A DNA stretch of 64,000 nt from Diatrype stigma. Lineage: Eukaryota; Ascomycota; Sordariomycetes; Xylariales; Diatrypaceae. The notes below the pieces were generated by a model. That model saw only the letters and a list, made by a program, of their open reading frames with translations, had not been told where the DNA came from and made no database searches. A program made the position numbers and the translations under genes. The stretch spans positions 1 through 64,000 of the forward strand of contig JAKJXP020000122.1 of assembly GCA_022225965.2 (NCBI GenBank), written 5' to 3'. Position 1 is the stretch's first letter, and each line of letters starts with the position of its first letter. Shown one piece after another: positions 1-11,448 of this stretch.

Positions 1-316
1 TTGGGGGGGGAGGGGGGGCCGTTGGCAACTGGCACTGGAAGCTTTTGGGCACCTGGCACCTGGCGATGCGAAGCTTCTGCGCACCTGGCACCTGCCACTG
101 GAAGGTTTTCCGCACTTGCAGCTACCTAGCTAGTACTAGAAGCTGTACGCACTGACCACCTAAAGCTGGCATTTAACACTTGGGCTCTTGTGCTCCTCCG
201 GATCGGGGGGGCCTCACGTTAGTTATAAGCCGCGATTGACCTGATGAAACCTTAACGTCATTCGCGGATCCCTACATCCCTACATGCTTACATGCCTACC
301 TCTAACTACCTAATAA
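1..316. other. GC-balanced flank with short imperfect repeats, no gene
   Basis: Unique-looking DNA at the left edge. It opens with a G-rich run and has several imperfect direct copies of a CACCTGGCAC-type motif between about 45 and 130. No open reading frame is supported. It ends at the ATAA that precedes the first LTR. Confidence 0.6.
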
Positions 317-503
317 TGTGGATCCGGGCATTCCCCATAATGCCAAGGATCGGAAAATCAGAATATAAAATTCTAGCAACTTAAAGCGCATAATTATAAT
401 TAATTTCAATTTAATAATTAATTCGAATTTTTAATATAATCTTAAATAAATTGCTAATAATAATAATTCCTTAAAAATTCGAAAAACCGGACGTAAAAAC
501 ATA
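317..503 (+). repeat. 5' LTR of element 1
   Basis: Starts TGTGGATCC and aligns without gaps to 5666-5852. It is more AT-rich than the 3' copy towards its inner end, where GGG and GG in the 3' LTR read AAA and AA here. The terminal CA of the 3' copy reads TA here. Confidence 0.88.
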
Positions 504-1920
504 AATAGTTATTTTTATAAATTAACGCTAATAACGCAAAATTTACTTTATTTTCTTACGAATTTTTTCCGATAACCGATAATAGCAAAAAATAACGCCA
601 ATACGAGAAAATAATCCAAGGGCGTTCCGGCCTAAAACGGCACCTTCGCCGAATCCCTTATAAATATAAAGGCCGCTTAAAAAAACGGCATATTATACGA
701 ACTTCTCGACAGAAAATTCGAAAATATCGAATAAAGAAATATCTCAATAAAAAATAATTTAAATTATTTAATAAATAAAGTTATAAAAATAATTACGCAT
801 TTCGATATTAAGTTTAAAAGCAAAAAAATCGAAACGCCGAATTAATAATTTCGTTAAAAAAGCGAATAAATTTAATAATAATAACAGCCTATGCTTAATA
901 CCGAAAAAACGGCTATCGCCGGCAATGCGAAATCGCTAATTGGTTTCCGTAAATCGCTCGAATTCGATTAAAACCAATACATGCCGTATATTTAATGCTT
1001 ACTTTATTACGATAAACCGCGAATAAAAAAAAGATTAATATAATATATATACCGCTTATTATAAATTACATTTAAGATTCGCAATAAAAACGAATAAAAA
1101 AGATATGATTTTCGATTATATTTCCGAACGATGCTACGAAAATAAATCATATCGAAGCAAAAAACAAAATAACGATACCCTTAAATTTCCGCCTAATTTA
1201 AGCCGACGGTTAAATTTTAAAAAAGCTAAAGGAAATTTAAAAACGTTTTTTAATAGCATTAGTTTTATACGATCTTTAAATATACCGAATTACGGGCGAA
1301 CTTATTGGCAATTTTGTAGCAAATAAAAATATATATTCGCAATAATAAGTCAAATTAAATAACGTTCGTAAAATATATTCTTTAAATTTTAAACGATTAT
1401 AATGCCCTTTCGAAAGTATTAATTTATTTCGTAACGTTATTTCCGTATTAAAATAAAAATATATTAAATTTTATAAAACGCATTTATAAAACCTTTTATA
1501 AAATACCGAAAAACATTCGTAATAATTATTATACGAAAGAAATCCTTATTAATACGTTACGTAATAACCTATTTAATATATAATTAACCCTTAACGATTA
1601 ATTCGAAAACTTTAATAACGTATAAAAGGTTGAAATAATTATTTAATAAGCCGAATTAATTATTCGTTAAGCGATTAAAAAAAATTTACGGCATTTTTTC
1701 GATTATCGTTTAACTTTAAAAAAAAGCAGCATTATTTTATAACTTAACCGTTATAAGGGCTATATAAACCAAACCCGATATAATCCAATTAAAGCCTTCG
1801 GACGCAATAATTACCGTATTTTAAACCGTAAAGTTCGGAAAAATTGCCGATTTTCGTAACGAAAGCCATAACGTTTATGCCGCGGCCGAATAAGGCTTCG
1901 CCGTAAAAGCCGAAAATAAT

Positions 1921-1971
1921 AAATGCTTTAATTATAATAAATAAAACCATTAAATTAAGAATTATAAAGTA
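1921..1971 (+). pseudogene. gag zinc-knuckle remnant of element 1
   Basis: The frame reads C-F-N-Y-N-K-stop-N-H-stop-I-K-N-Y. This fits a retroviral CCHC knuckle (C-x2-C-x4-H-x4-C) in which the second and last Cys have become Tyr (TGT/TGC to TAT/TAC), a change RIP would cause. The equivalent site in element 2 lies at about 43930-43975. Confidence 0.6.
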
Positions 1972-2332
1972 AAAACGAAATTTCCGAAAAATACATAATA
2001 TGCGAATACGGATAAAAAAGTTACTTTTAAAAAAACCTTATATTAAAACGCCATTAATAACAAACTCCGATTAGCCTTTAATAAATTAAAAAAAAAAAAA
2101 AAACGGCTTCGCGTATATTTCGCCGGCGCCGAAAGTAATAACAAAAACGATTCCGAAAAAAGTTCCGCCGAATAGCTACAAAATAACGAAAAATTCGATT
2201 ATAACCTTAATAAATTCCTTAAATAATTCGGAAATAACGAATAAAAGCGCCGCGTTTATTTAATAAAAATAAACGCCGGCAATAAATTATTTTTTAATAA
2301 AAATAAACCTTTACGAAAAGAATACGGTAAAA

Positions 2333-2659
2333 ATGATAATCTTTTTTTTTGCGAAAACAATTAACGGAAATAAATTTATAATTTTTCTAAATTACGGATA
2401 TACTTTTTATTATATCTCCGAATCGATAATAGCTACGTTAAAAACATATAATTCCTCGAAACCGTTAATAATGCAAGGAATTAAAAATACAGAACCGAAA
2501 ATTTCGCATAACGTAATAATTACCGCCCGATTTTTAATGCCCGGTAATAATACTATTTCGTTTCGAATATTAACGGAAATTATTCCCAACGGCATTTTCT
2601 CCGGTAACTTAATTTTTGGAAAAAGTTTATTTCATAAGCTAGATATATATTATATATAA
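2333..2659 (+). pseudogene. aspartic protease remnant of element 1
   Basis: An open stretch of 108 codons survives by chance. It reads like the retropepsin part of pol: a beta strand, then L-N-Y-G where the active site D-x-G is expected, then an ISES helix start. The catalytic Asp is replaced by Asn (GAY to AAY), so no activity is expected. The homologous stretch in element 2 (about 44370-44650) shows the same L-N-Y-G, so both elements had related pol genes and lost the same residue. It is not a host gene: it sits between two LTRs in strongly AT-biased DNA. Confidence 0.65.
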
Positions 2660-3049
2660 AAAAAACGAAGTAATTATTTTAATTAAAATTACCAAAAGGC
2701 CCGTAATTTATTTAATCGCTTTATTACGTACCCTTTACGTTTTCGAAACGGCTTATGTAATAACCGAATTTAATTCAATAATTTAATATAAACTTATTTT
2801 AACGAATAATAAAATTATTAATAAATACCTTTTATAATACGTTTATAATTTTCCAAAACTATTCGGGCTTATTTCGAAAAAGGTTATTATAAATATACGT
2901 ATTCGTTATTATATCGATATTGGAAATAATAAATCCATTAAATTCTTTTTACGTCGATATAGCCCTATTTAATTTCGGGCATTCCGTAAATTCGTTAAGA
3001 AATATTTAAAAATGGTTATACGTATCGGTATAAATTCGTAAAGTTCGCT

Positions 3050-3570
3050 TACGTTATTTATACCTAAAAAGGTACCGGGCTAAATAACGAAGCCTAATAA
3101 ATTCGATAAAAACGTAATATAGCGATTTTGTTATAATTCTCGGGAACTTAATAAAATCCAGCGAAAAAACGTTTATTCGTTTTTTAACGCGATGAATAAA
3201 ATCCAACGAATAACCGAGCATTATTAATATTGCTTTATTAACTTTAAGAATAACTTTTGGCAAATTAAAATTTACGAATTAAACATCGAAAAAACCGCTT
3301 TCGTAATTCCATTTGGCATTTACGAATAATTAATAATGCCTTTCGAGCTTTATAACGTTCCGGCAATTTTTTAGGCACTAATAAAAAAAATCCTCGAATT
3401 ATTTCGCAAGTTTATTTCGAACATATTAAATAATATAGCCGTATGGGCTAATATATCCGAATAGCTTTACGAATATATATTCGCTTTATTTAAAAGGCTT
3501 TCCAGTTACGGAATAATCCTAAATCCAGCGAAATCCCTAATATTCGTTAAGAAAGGGATTTTTTTAGGCT
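3050..3570 (+). pseudogene. reverse transcriptase remnant of element 1
   Basis: A conceptual plus-strand reading interrupted by stops carries Gypsy RT landmarks in order: a PKK loop, a degenerate D-Y-R-x-L-N-K box reading NSRELNKI, a MPF-x-L-x-N-x-P-A-x-F box, the catalytic box and the LGFIIS box. The catalytic Y/F-x-D-D reads I-L-N-N at about 3425-3436, both aspartates having become asparagine. The enzyme is dead. Confidence 0.75.
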
Positions 3571-5665
3571 TTATAATTTCCGAAAAAAAAAGTCGAAACC
3601 GATCCGATTAAAATCGCGGCCATTCGGAATAAGCCTAAACCGGTAATAATAATCGAAATTCGAATATTTATAAATGCCGCCGGTTATTTACGGTACTTAA
3701 TTAATAAGTATTCGGAAATTGCTAGGTTATTTATAACCCTTATAAGTAGCCCGAAAAACGAACGTATCGAATTGTTTTTCGAAGCCATAATAAATTGGAA
3801 AATAATTTGCGAAATAATTATAATAACGCCCGTAATTCGGAAATTTAATTAGCGCCGTTCGGTTATTCTTAAAACAAACGATTTATAATAATTCGTCGGT
3901 GCAGCATTATTATAATTCCATATAAAAACAATAAGCGCCTTCGTTTTATATTTAATTGCTTATTTCTTAAAAAAGCTTATAAAAACCTAATTACGATATT
4001 CCGCCTAAAAAAAAAGCTTTTCGGTATTATGTTAATATTTTAATATTAACGGCATTAAATTAAAAACGGCGATATAACAGTAATTATTAATTACGAATTA
4101 TTAAAAATAATTAATATAAAAACCGAATAACCGGTCCGTATATTACGTTTTTTCGATACCATTAAATATTTCGAAATTCGTATTGTATACCGTTCGGGCC
4201 GAACGAACGTTTTTGCCGATTACCTTTTAAGGCTCCAAAAAACCGTAATAATAATAGCCGAAAAAATCGAACCGATTTGCTATGTTAATTAATTAAATCG
4301 ATTAAACCTTTAAGCCATTTTCGAAACCCTTTTATATAATACCCCTTTATTTTTAGCCATATAACGAAAATAAATTAATAAGCACTTTATTATATATCGA
4401 AATAAGTTATATAAAATAATTAAACACAAAAAAATGCCTAATAACTTTCCGTATATAAAAGATACCGTTACGAAAGCGCAAATTTTATAAAAAATCCTCG
4501 AATATAATAAATTCCTAATATAATTAAAACGGATTTATTACGATTAAAGCCATTCGATCGTTAAAATAACGCTTCGCAATGCGTAAAAATAATTTTAACA
4601 TCCGGAAATCGTTTTTATTACGCAGCAAATAATCGTCGAATGCTCGATTTGCTAATTAATAAAAAAACCGAATTCCTTATTATTAGATTTGCAATCCGTA
4701 TAATTCCCGATATTCCTAATTAAATAAATAATCGATTATACGTTAATAGGTTCGTTAACGATTTTTGTAACTATTAAATACGTTACGGAATAAATAAAAA
4801 CTAACGTTATTCCTTTCGCTTAATTCGAGAATACGATTCTTATATTTTTCCGTATCGGGCGTATTTACGGTACCCTTAAGAAATGGATTAATAATAACGC
4901 CGGCGCCTTTAAAAATAAAGCCGTAAACGCCTAAAATAAAAAATAAAGCTTTATTATAAAAGCTATTATATTAAAACGCCTAAAAAGCAACGAAAAAATA
5001 AAAAAAATTAATAAAGACTTAAAAAAATTATGTTACGCAAATACTAAGCAAATTTTACGGCCCGTTTGTTGCCCGAATTATTATAACGAACGGTAATTAT
5101 TTATAACCATATCTTTAAGCCGAATAATTATAGTCCATACTTTTTATTATTCGGCACAATTTCTTTTTAAAAATAAACCCCATTGGAATTTTACGAATAT
5201 TCTCGTAAACCGACGGAAAAAAAACTTTAAAACGACAAGTTATTAGTAATAAACCACAAAATACCGCTCGCAAAAGTCCGTTTTAATAATATAAAAGCGT
5301 TTCGTAATAAAATACGAACGTATTTTTTTTAAAAAAAAAAGGCTTATTAAAACGTACGTTTCAAACGATTAAATTTTTCGTATTCGCTAACGCCAAAAAA
5401 AGTACGAACCTTATTACGACGAGCCTTAAAACGTAATTAATTATTATTCCGATAATACGTATTATTTACGAAATTTCGGAAAAATCCAATTACAAAACAA
5501 ATATAACGAAACGAACTTATTTCCGGCTTTTATAAAAAACGAACATTTCGTACGTAATATATAATATACAAATAAGCAATTTTTAAAATAAAATCGTCGG
5601 CGCTTAATAAAAAGAAAAATTAACGATAATAATTAAGAACGATTATAATAAAAAAAAAGAATAAT

Positions 5666-5852
5666 TATGAATCCGGGCATTTTTTATAATGCCAAAAATC
5701 GGAAAATCGGAATATAAAATTCTAATAACTTAAAGCGTATAATTATAATTAGCTTTAATTTAATAATTAATTCGAACCTTTAATATAATTTTAAATAAAT
5801 TGCTAATAGCAGTAATTCCTTAAGGGTTTAAAGGACCGGGCGCAGAAGTACA
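5666..5852 (+). repeat. 3' LTR of element 1
   Basis: Gap-free match to 317-503. Its outer 35 bases are much less mutated than the 5' copy and end in ACA. RIP therefore faded out at the element's right edge. Confidence 0.88.
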
Positions 5853-5856
5853 GTAA

Positions 5857-6250
5857 GTATACATTTAACGCCTAACATCGATCTACTTAATGTGTGAATA
5901 TACCTACTAAGCATACACGTTAACGCTTGAAATATTGTTAGCCTCAGCCGATTAAAAAACAATACGGAAACATTCGACAAGGACTTACATGGTACTTTTG
6001 AAACGGATGTAGTACATATAATTGTATGCAAATGGCATCTATTTTAAAGTATTTACATGCTATCCCAGAGTTGATCCCGTACATTGCCTATCGGTAGCAA
6101 TACCGTACCGACTAACGTTTGGGCTAACAACATTTCAAGCATTAACGTGATGACTACATTGCAAGGGTGCGGCAGGGGATGCCAACCTACAGACTTGAGT
6201 CGGTTTTATCTCTTGACCAAATGGGCACCTGAGGAAGCCTTGAGTATTTC
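5857..6250. other. intergenic, no gene seen
   Basis: GC-balanced DNA between the first LTR element and the relic gene to its right. Short open stretches exist on both strands but none has gene-like composition or recognisable motifs. Confidence 0.5.
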
Positions 6251-6251
6251 C

Positions 6252-7085
6252 CTATTTATCTCCATGAGATGCCATCGCCGATCGCCCAGCGACAATATTC
6301 TTCTGCCGACTCTTTCCAAGTGCCTTGTTCTCCGTAACGCTGACATAAGCCCCCGACTCCGGATCATCGAACCCCAGAATCCCGTTGGACTGAACAGAAT
6401 CTTGCCCCGACTCGTTGCGATCCAGAAGCAAGTGGTATTGATGCTTTGGTGTATTCTCACTGCCGGGCCCGGCCCCGTTTCCGGGGTCTCCTATAGGCTC
6501 CGCAATTCCCCGGCTCACCTCCACACGATCCACAATTATCCGCAACAGGAGTTCGGCTCTTGCCGTTTCGAGTCGCACTAACACGCCGTTCAACGCCGTG
6601 GCGTCGGTGCTCCTCCGTGCGAACGCATGGAGGCTTTGCCTTAAAGTGCTCTTGTGCTGCAAAGATGCCATGGACTGCAGCAGTTGTCTCAGTTCGCCGC
6701 AACGGATTCAACGTTGCTGAGCTGCTCGAAGATGGCAGGTGATCGCAGGGCGGGGTCGCGCTCGACCTCGCCGAGGATCGCGGACAAGTTGGCCAATTGC
6801 CTCTGGGTGTCGATGGGCACTTTCGGCGCCATACGCACGGCTTGGCGGCTTTCATTGACCTGCTGCCATAGTACCAGAGCCTCAGAGATGACCTCGGCTA
6901 TGGCTGCGGCGGAAGTGTCTACGTCCTACGGTTACCGAGATTCTGACGAGGTCACCAGCACTCTCGAGGATTAGGCATAGGCGGCTTACCATGGAGTGCG
7001 CACGTGGTGATATTATATCTAGTGGACGGGTGGAAAGTACCATTACAAATAGCAAGTGTGCTCTCTCTTGTTCAAGCGCAACCAA
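6252..7085 (-). pseudogene. frameshifted STAND/NACHT-type N-terminal domain protein
   Basis: The minus strand encodes an alpha-helical region resembling the N-terminal (SesA-like, NACHT-NTPase-associated) domain of fungal STAND proteins and short relatives: an A-E-V-I-S-E-A-L helix, a L-A-N-L-S-A-I-L-G helix, an E-L-R-Q-L-L-Q helix and a Glu/Arg-rich helix. The tail has paired NxSGxxxQxN-like motifs (NESGQDSVQSN near 6375-6410 and NKALGKSRQKN near 6290-6320), seen at the end of small fungal proteins of this class. An intron 6989-6926 (GTAAGC...TAG) joins a short first exon to the second. Near 6692-6700 one base appears missing: the frame runs into a stop while the next frame continues the homology. 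It is probably a decayed copy, although a sequencing error or a small intron is not excluded. The family call rests on pattern memory only. Confidence 0.45.
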
Positions 7086-7675
7086 GTCAGAAAGAGGAAG
7101 GGCGGGGGGGAAGATGGCTATTATAAGCCTTCATGTAACTTGTAACTACCTTGTTCGTAAAACTCAGCCTACCTACTACAAGCCATGCCCCGGGTGAAGC
7201 CATTATTATTATTATGTAGATGTGTGTGATAAGTATCCCATTGGTGGCCAATTGGTAACGATAATGTCTAGTAAGGTCTGCCAATGGAATTTTTGTTAGT
7301 TTCTGTACTATGTAACTGTAGCCAAATGGCCTTCCGTCAGATAACCGTCATATATGTATATCCCTTGCCGGAGAAAAGTATATGATCCGGGGGTTATGTG
7401 AGGTTATAGCCATATGTTAACTTTCTACCTACAAATTTCTCCTTTTACGATATGCAACTAACCGTAGTACGAGCTGTATCGCATTAGTTTAGCCGGTTAA
7501 GTGCATTGCAATCATAGTGTAAAATCATGAAAAGAACCAGGAACCACTCGATCCATCCAACAGACAAGAGAAAACGCAAAATATAAACACATCAAACACA
7601 GCTGTAGCAACAGACCAAACGTTGCCCTGCTCAATCCACTTCAGCCAAAGAAGAAGAAGGAAAACATATCACACA
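7086..7675. other. intergenic, upstream of the RSA3-like gene
   Basis: No coding signal. The last 120 bases are A- and C-rich, like a fungal 5' leader, and end directly at the RSA3-like start codon context ACACAATGG. Confidence 0.4.
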
Positions 7676-8008
7676 ATGGCGTCATCCAAAGCGAAAGGCG
7701 AAAAACCCAGCAAGACCAGCGCTAGCACCAGCGCCAGCGCACCGGCAGCGGACTTCACGTCCTACTACCTGCAGCGAGCGACGCGGGAGTTCGCCGAGGA
7801 CCTGGACAAGGTGCGCGGGGCCGACGACTTCAAGGCGGCCGCGGACGCGCTCCCGATGCTGGTGCGGTCGCTGCAGCAGGGGACGTCGATGTTCTCGGCC
7901 GCCGACCAGCGGAGGATTCTCGATGCTAGGAGGAGTAGCGAGGGAGCTGCTGCTGGTGGAGATGGTAAGGCGAGCGAAGGTGACGAGTCTGAGGAGGAAT
8001 CATCATGA
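7676..8008 (+). CDS. RSA3: RSA3-like ribosome assembly protein
   Basis: A single-exon protein of 110 residues. After a Lys/Ser/Ala-rich low-complexity leader (1-25) comes a compact domain at about residues 26-75 containing DFTSYYLQR, EFAEDLDKVR and LPMLVRSLQQG. This matches the C-terminal domain of Rsa3, a nucleolar factor needed for an early step of 60S ribosomal subunit assembly in yeast. The tail is acidic (Glu/Asp/Ser-rich), common in pre-ribosomal proteins. The start is the ATG at 7676: context ACACAATGG is good, and an upstream in-frame TTG at 7622 lacks support. It is shorter than yeast Rsa3 but typical of filamentous fungi. It is separated from the kinase gene to the right by about 375 bases and probably has its own promoter. 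Confidence 0.75.
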   Translation: MASSKAKGEKPSKTSASTSASAPAADFTSYYLQRATREFAEDLDKVRGADDFKAAADALPMLVRSLQQGTSMFSAADQRRILDARRSSEGAAAGGDGKASEGDESEEESS

Positions 8009-8383
8009 TGCCTGCCTACCTACCTACTTTCCTAGGTAGTCTTGGACAATAGGATGGATGAGTCAAGAGTGAATGGGGGGATAGTGGGGGGTTTAAGGGG
8101 TGGTGGTGTTCGCGTGACCTCCCTTCAGCACTGCAGCAGCAGCAGCAGCAATTGCGAACAATAGGAGCCGACTTTAGGGGGGCAGGCCGTGCTAGCAACT
8201 GTAGGTAGGCACGAACAATACTTACTTTAGTGGGGCCTACAGAAGCTCCCAAGTCCAGCTCTTACTTAGGGTAACAAACAGAACAAACACATACAAAACC
8301 CAACAATTCACTTCCCATGTACATGAGAACTTGCATCTATAAATCTATAAATTTATCTCTCGGACATTTTAATCTGATCTCTC
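8009..8383. other. intergenic between RSA3-like and kinase genes
   Basis: Contains a run of CAG/AGC triplets (about 8125-8150) and CCTACCTA microsatellite-like sequence near 8013-8037, which recurs through the gene-bearing parts of the window. No gene. Confidence 0.45.
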
Positions 8384-10037
8384 ATGCGCCGAATCTCTTC
8401 GATCCCTACTTGGTCCCGCATCATCTGCAATCGCTTCTCTTCCCGCACCATGATCGATCACACTCAATACTCTATCGGAGTGCCTGCCGAGGAACTGAGC
8501 AAATACTGCCCTGGGGGATATCACCCTATTCACATCGGCGATGCCTTCCAGGACGGACGATATACCATAATGCAGAAGCTTGGGTTTGGGGGTTTCTCAA
8601 CCGTTTGGCTTGCCCGAGACAATCTGTATGCTACAATCTTGTTGGCTATCTAACATAGAGCGTGACTAGCTAACTGGTCGCCTTCTAGAAAACAATCTAA
8701 CGTATCTATAAAGGTGGTTGTCTCCGATTACTCAGAGTCTCACAGTCGGGAGCTTGAAATCTTGCAGCACATCAAGGAGAAAGGTGATTCAAGTCACCCC
8801 GGATCTCAACATGTTGCACCACTATTAGATTATTTCCATCACGAAGGGCCAAATGGGCGACATCTCTGCATTGTCATGGAGCCCTTAGGCCCTGGAGTAC
8901 CCGCAGTGATGGACAAATGTACACACTACCGTCTGAACGGTCATCTTGCTCGCCGAGTCTCCAGGCAGCTCCTCCTGGCCGTCGACTACCTGCATTCCTG
9001 TGGCGTGGCACACGGAGGTACGTTTCTAACACGGGAATGAAGCCCTTGACACCATCCCCCACTTCATGCCGAACATCCCACTTCCTCGTCCCGGTTTCGC
9101 TTCTTCTCTTGTCCAACCTGACATCGTTATTACAGATATCCACATAGGAAACATTCTTTTTAAACTACCGGAGTCGGGACGTTCGTCTTGCACCAATCTT
9201 TCAGAACGTTTCGGTAGTCCAGTGTTAGGAAAGGTGGCTAGAAAGGATGGAGCGCCTCTTGAAAAGGGCATCCCCGAGTACCTTGTGATGCCAGTCGATT
9301 ATGGCCGCGAGGACTTCGATCAACTCGAACAAGTCCAACTCGTCGATTTCGGCGAATGTAATCCCCCCCTTCCCCTCCTCTCCTTGTTGGCAATCCTCAT
9401 TGGTGCAACGATTTGACTAATTCATGTTCCAGCATTCCTTATTACGAGCCCCCCAGACTCTATACAGACGCCGATCGAGTTTCATCCGCCAGAGCTAGTA
9501 CTTCACCGGCCTTTGAGCAAAGCTGTGGATATGTGGAATCTTGGCTCTGCGGTAAGAGTGCCCGATGGTCTACCTAGTCAAATGTGAAGCTCATTACGTC
9601 GCAGACTTACGAACTCGTCACCGGCCGTACACCATTTGAAGCTTGGTTCGATGATAACGACCTGGTACCGCAGTTCCAGAAAGTACTCGGTGAGGTTCCA
9701 GAGCAGTGGATCTTGGAAGCCCTTGACACTGGTGTACTCAAGGAGAAACCCGACGGTTCGTTCTGCTTACATCTACCTCATTAAGGGAAGTCGGACTAAC
9801 TCAAGTAAAGAATCTTCTGCGGAGTGTTTCGAACCGCTCGAGGAAGGAATTAGAAAGGCATATCGCAATGATTATGATAGCGAAACGCTTCAACTAACCG
9901 AGAGGGACCTCGAGCTACTAGGACACTATTTGCGGAAGCTGCTAGTAGTTGACCCTAGTAGCCGTGTAGCTCCAAGTGAATTATTCGCTGAATCATGGGT
10001 ATCCTACACAGGTCCTGACGTGGAAGAATTGGAATAG
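8384..10037 (+). CDS. SRPK-like serine/threonine protein kinase
   Basis: Six exons join in frame to 429 residues: 8384-8625, 8689-9017, 9136-9357, 9433-9551, 9605-9755, 9811-10037. Introns are 53-118 bases with GT...AG ends. The N-terminal stretch EELSKYCPGGYHPIHIGD followed by a glycine loop LGFGGFSTV (66-74) is the signature of SRPK/Sky1-type kinases, which phosphorylate SR splicing factors. The ATP-binding Lys is about K89. The catalytic loop reads HGDIHIGN (189-196), so the usual Lys after the Asp is His. DFG is at 261-263 and a PPE motif follows. Such variants belong to the expanded fungal SRPK-like group, whose substrates are mostly unknown. An alternative start at 8450 would remove a basic leader that could be a mitochondrial presequence. 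Confidence 0.85.
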
Positions 10038-11023
10038 GGACTACAAGATAGTGATACTGTCACCAGGCGGGGTTCTTACAGAGGCTGATAGCATGAAAAC
10101 AAAGCCAGAATTCACGTCTCAGGCGGTAAAAGAAACATTTTAGCATGTAATTCTGCATTAAGAAGCTATTAAATACTTATCTAACGTCAAATCCTGACCA
10201 TCACTTTCTACTATGATCCTTGTCACGACCTAGAAAGGACTTCAGAAGCTGTTACTTGCATCTCCTGACTAAAGTATCAATTGAAATACTTAGGGGAAAC
10301 GAAATAATCGGGCAAACCTAGGTGGGATACCCATCAGCACGTTTGTGTGTGGTCCTGCCAGGCTGTCTGAGGAATTCACTTTCACAATAGGAGCCTCTTC
10401 TTCCCGACCACCCAAAGCATTGGCCACCTGCAACCGCCGTGACAATTGTCAGAGGATCTTAGCCAGGACCCGGAGTCATTATATAGATATTATGACCGAG
10501 GTATTGTTTATCTGTGTGAATACAATGTTACAGGTTGATCAAAAATGGCGTATCTACGAACTTGCACAATAAGTAGAAAATGTCAAATCAGAAAGACAGA
10601 GGAAAGGGGAAAGCCGGGAATGCTGTTAATGGCCAAAGGCCCTATCCGTACATACCGGGTGTATGGGTGCCTTGGGCATGCCACCATTGTAGCCCCTACC
10701 TATTGTCCTTTCTATCCTATTGTAATACCTTCTTCTTTCTGTTCCTATTGAATAATGTGCTAGGTCCCTTATTGTGTTCACCTATTATGTCCCCGATCGC
10801 TTAACTATACTAGCACTCTATCACTTCACTTCTACATTGATACAGACTCAGCTTGACAAAACAAACATACACAGGTTTACTACAAAAGCCTCGTTTCTTG
10901 ATTGGCACTTCTTCTGTTCTTTTTCACCAAGCAATACACACTTTCTCATTCCGGACTACTCTAGCTGTGCTGTAGCATCACTCTATTGTTTACTTGCTTG
11001 GTCTACTCTCGACTTTTGCACAA
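10038..11023. other. intergenic, no gene supported
   Basis: About 1 kb with scattered short ORFs that overlap each other in several frames and lack codon bias. The last 200 bases are pyrimidine-rich, as in a fungal promoter leading to the possible start at 11024. Confidence 0.45.
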
Positions 11024-11448
11024 ATGGCCACTGCCTCTGGCAGCTCCCCTGCCGTCACTTGGCGTCCCGGAGCAGAGCCTGCCGACCAGGTACTGAAAAA
11101 TGGCATTCTTAATGCCTGCCGAATCGCGGCATCGAGTGATGACTTCGACGGGTTCGAGACCATGGAGATCTGGTAAGCAACGCTCTTCGTTAGTTTAACT
11201 TACCTTGTTCACCCACTCCCCTCCCTATGGGTTAACAGCCGAAGAGCTAGTTGATAACAGGAGGATCTCAAAACAGGTGCGGACTTCATGGGAGCCCTAG
11301 TGATATAAAAAATCATGTCACTGTCAGGGTCAAGACCACGGTTCAGATGGCCAACGGAACCCACCAAGTCGCCCATATTTATATGACCGCAAAATTCGGA
11401 TACATTTCACACTCCTTATACCCCAACATCATAAGAGGAAAGGGTTAG
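11024..11448 (+). CDS. possible small two-exon protein of unknown function
   Basis: I do not recognise this protein. ATG 11024 has a strong fungal start context (CACAAATGG) behind a pyrimidine-rich leader. Exon 1 (11024-11172) ends at a clean GTAAGC donor. Joining it to an acceptor at 11327 (CTGTCAG) restores frame with 11328-11448 and gives 89 residues. Exon 1 reads as ordinary soluble protein with an Asp-rich DDFDGFETMEIW segment; the second exon reads VKTTVQMANGTHQ. The 155-base intron is long for this window and two other acceptors (near 11239 and 11266) lead to quick stops. It could equally be the 5' remnant of a longer, decayed gene. Confidence 0.28.

Larger units (their letters stand above)
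317..5852 (+). mobile_element. RIP-degraded Ty3/Gypsy-type LTR retrotransposon (element 1)
   Basis: A full-length LTR retrotransposon bounded by two 187-bp LTRs (317-503 and 5666-5852). The LTRs differ at about 34 sites by eye, all transitions, with no indels. The order of coding remnants on the plus strand is gag zinc knuckle (about 1921-1971), aspartic protease (about 2333-2480), reverse transcriptase (about 3050-3570), RNase H-like region (about 3640-3960) and a probable integrase region further right. Stops occur in every frame. CpA is almost absent while CpG is kept, as expected from RIP. Flanking ATAA (313-316) and GTAA (5853-5856) look like a 4-bp target duplication with one transition. 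Protease-RT order fits Gypsy or a related superfamily; the integrase was not read clearly. Confidence 0.88.

Noticed and set aside
6084..6581. Plus-strand ORF of 165 codons
   Set aside because: It overlaps the minus-strand relic, whose tail motifs are recognisable; the plus frame shows no domain.
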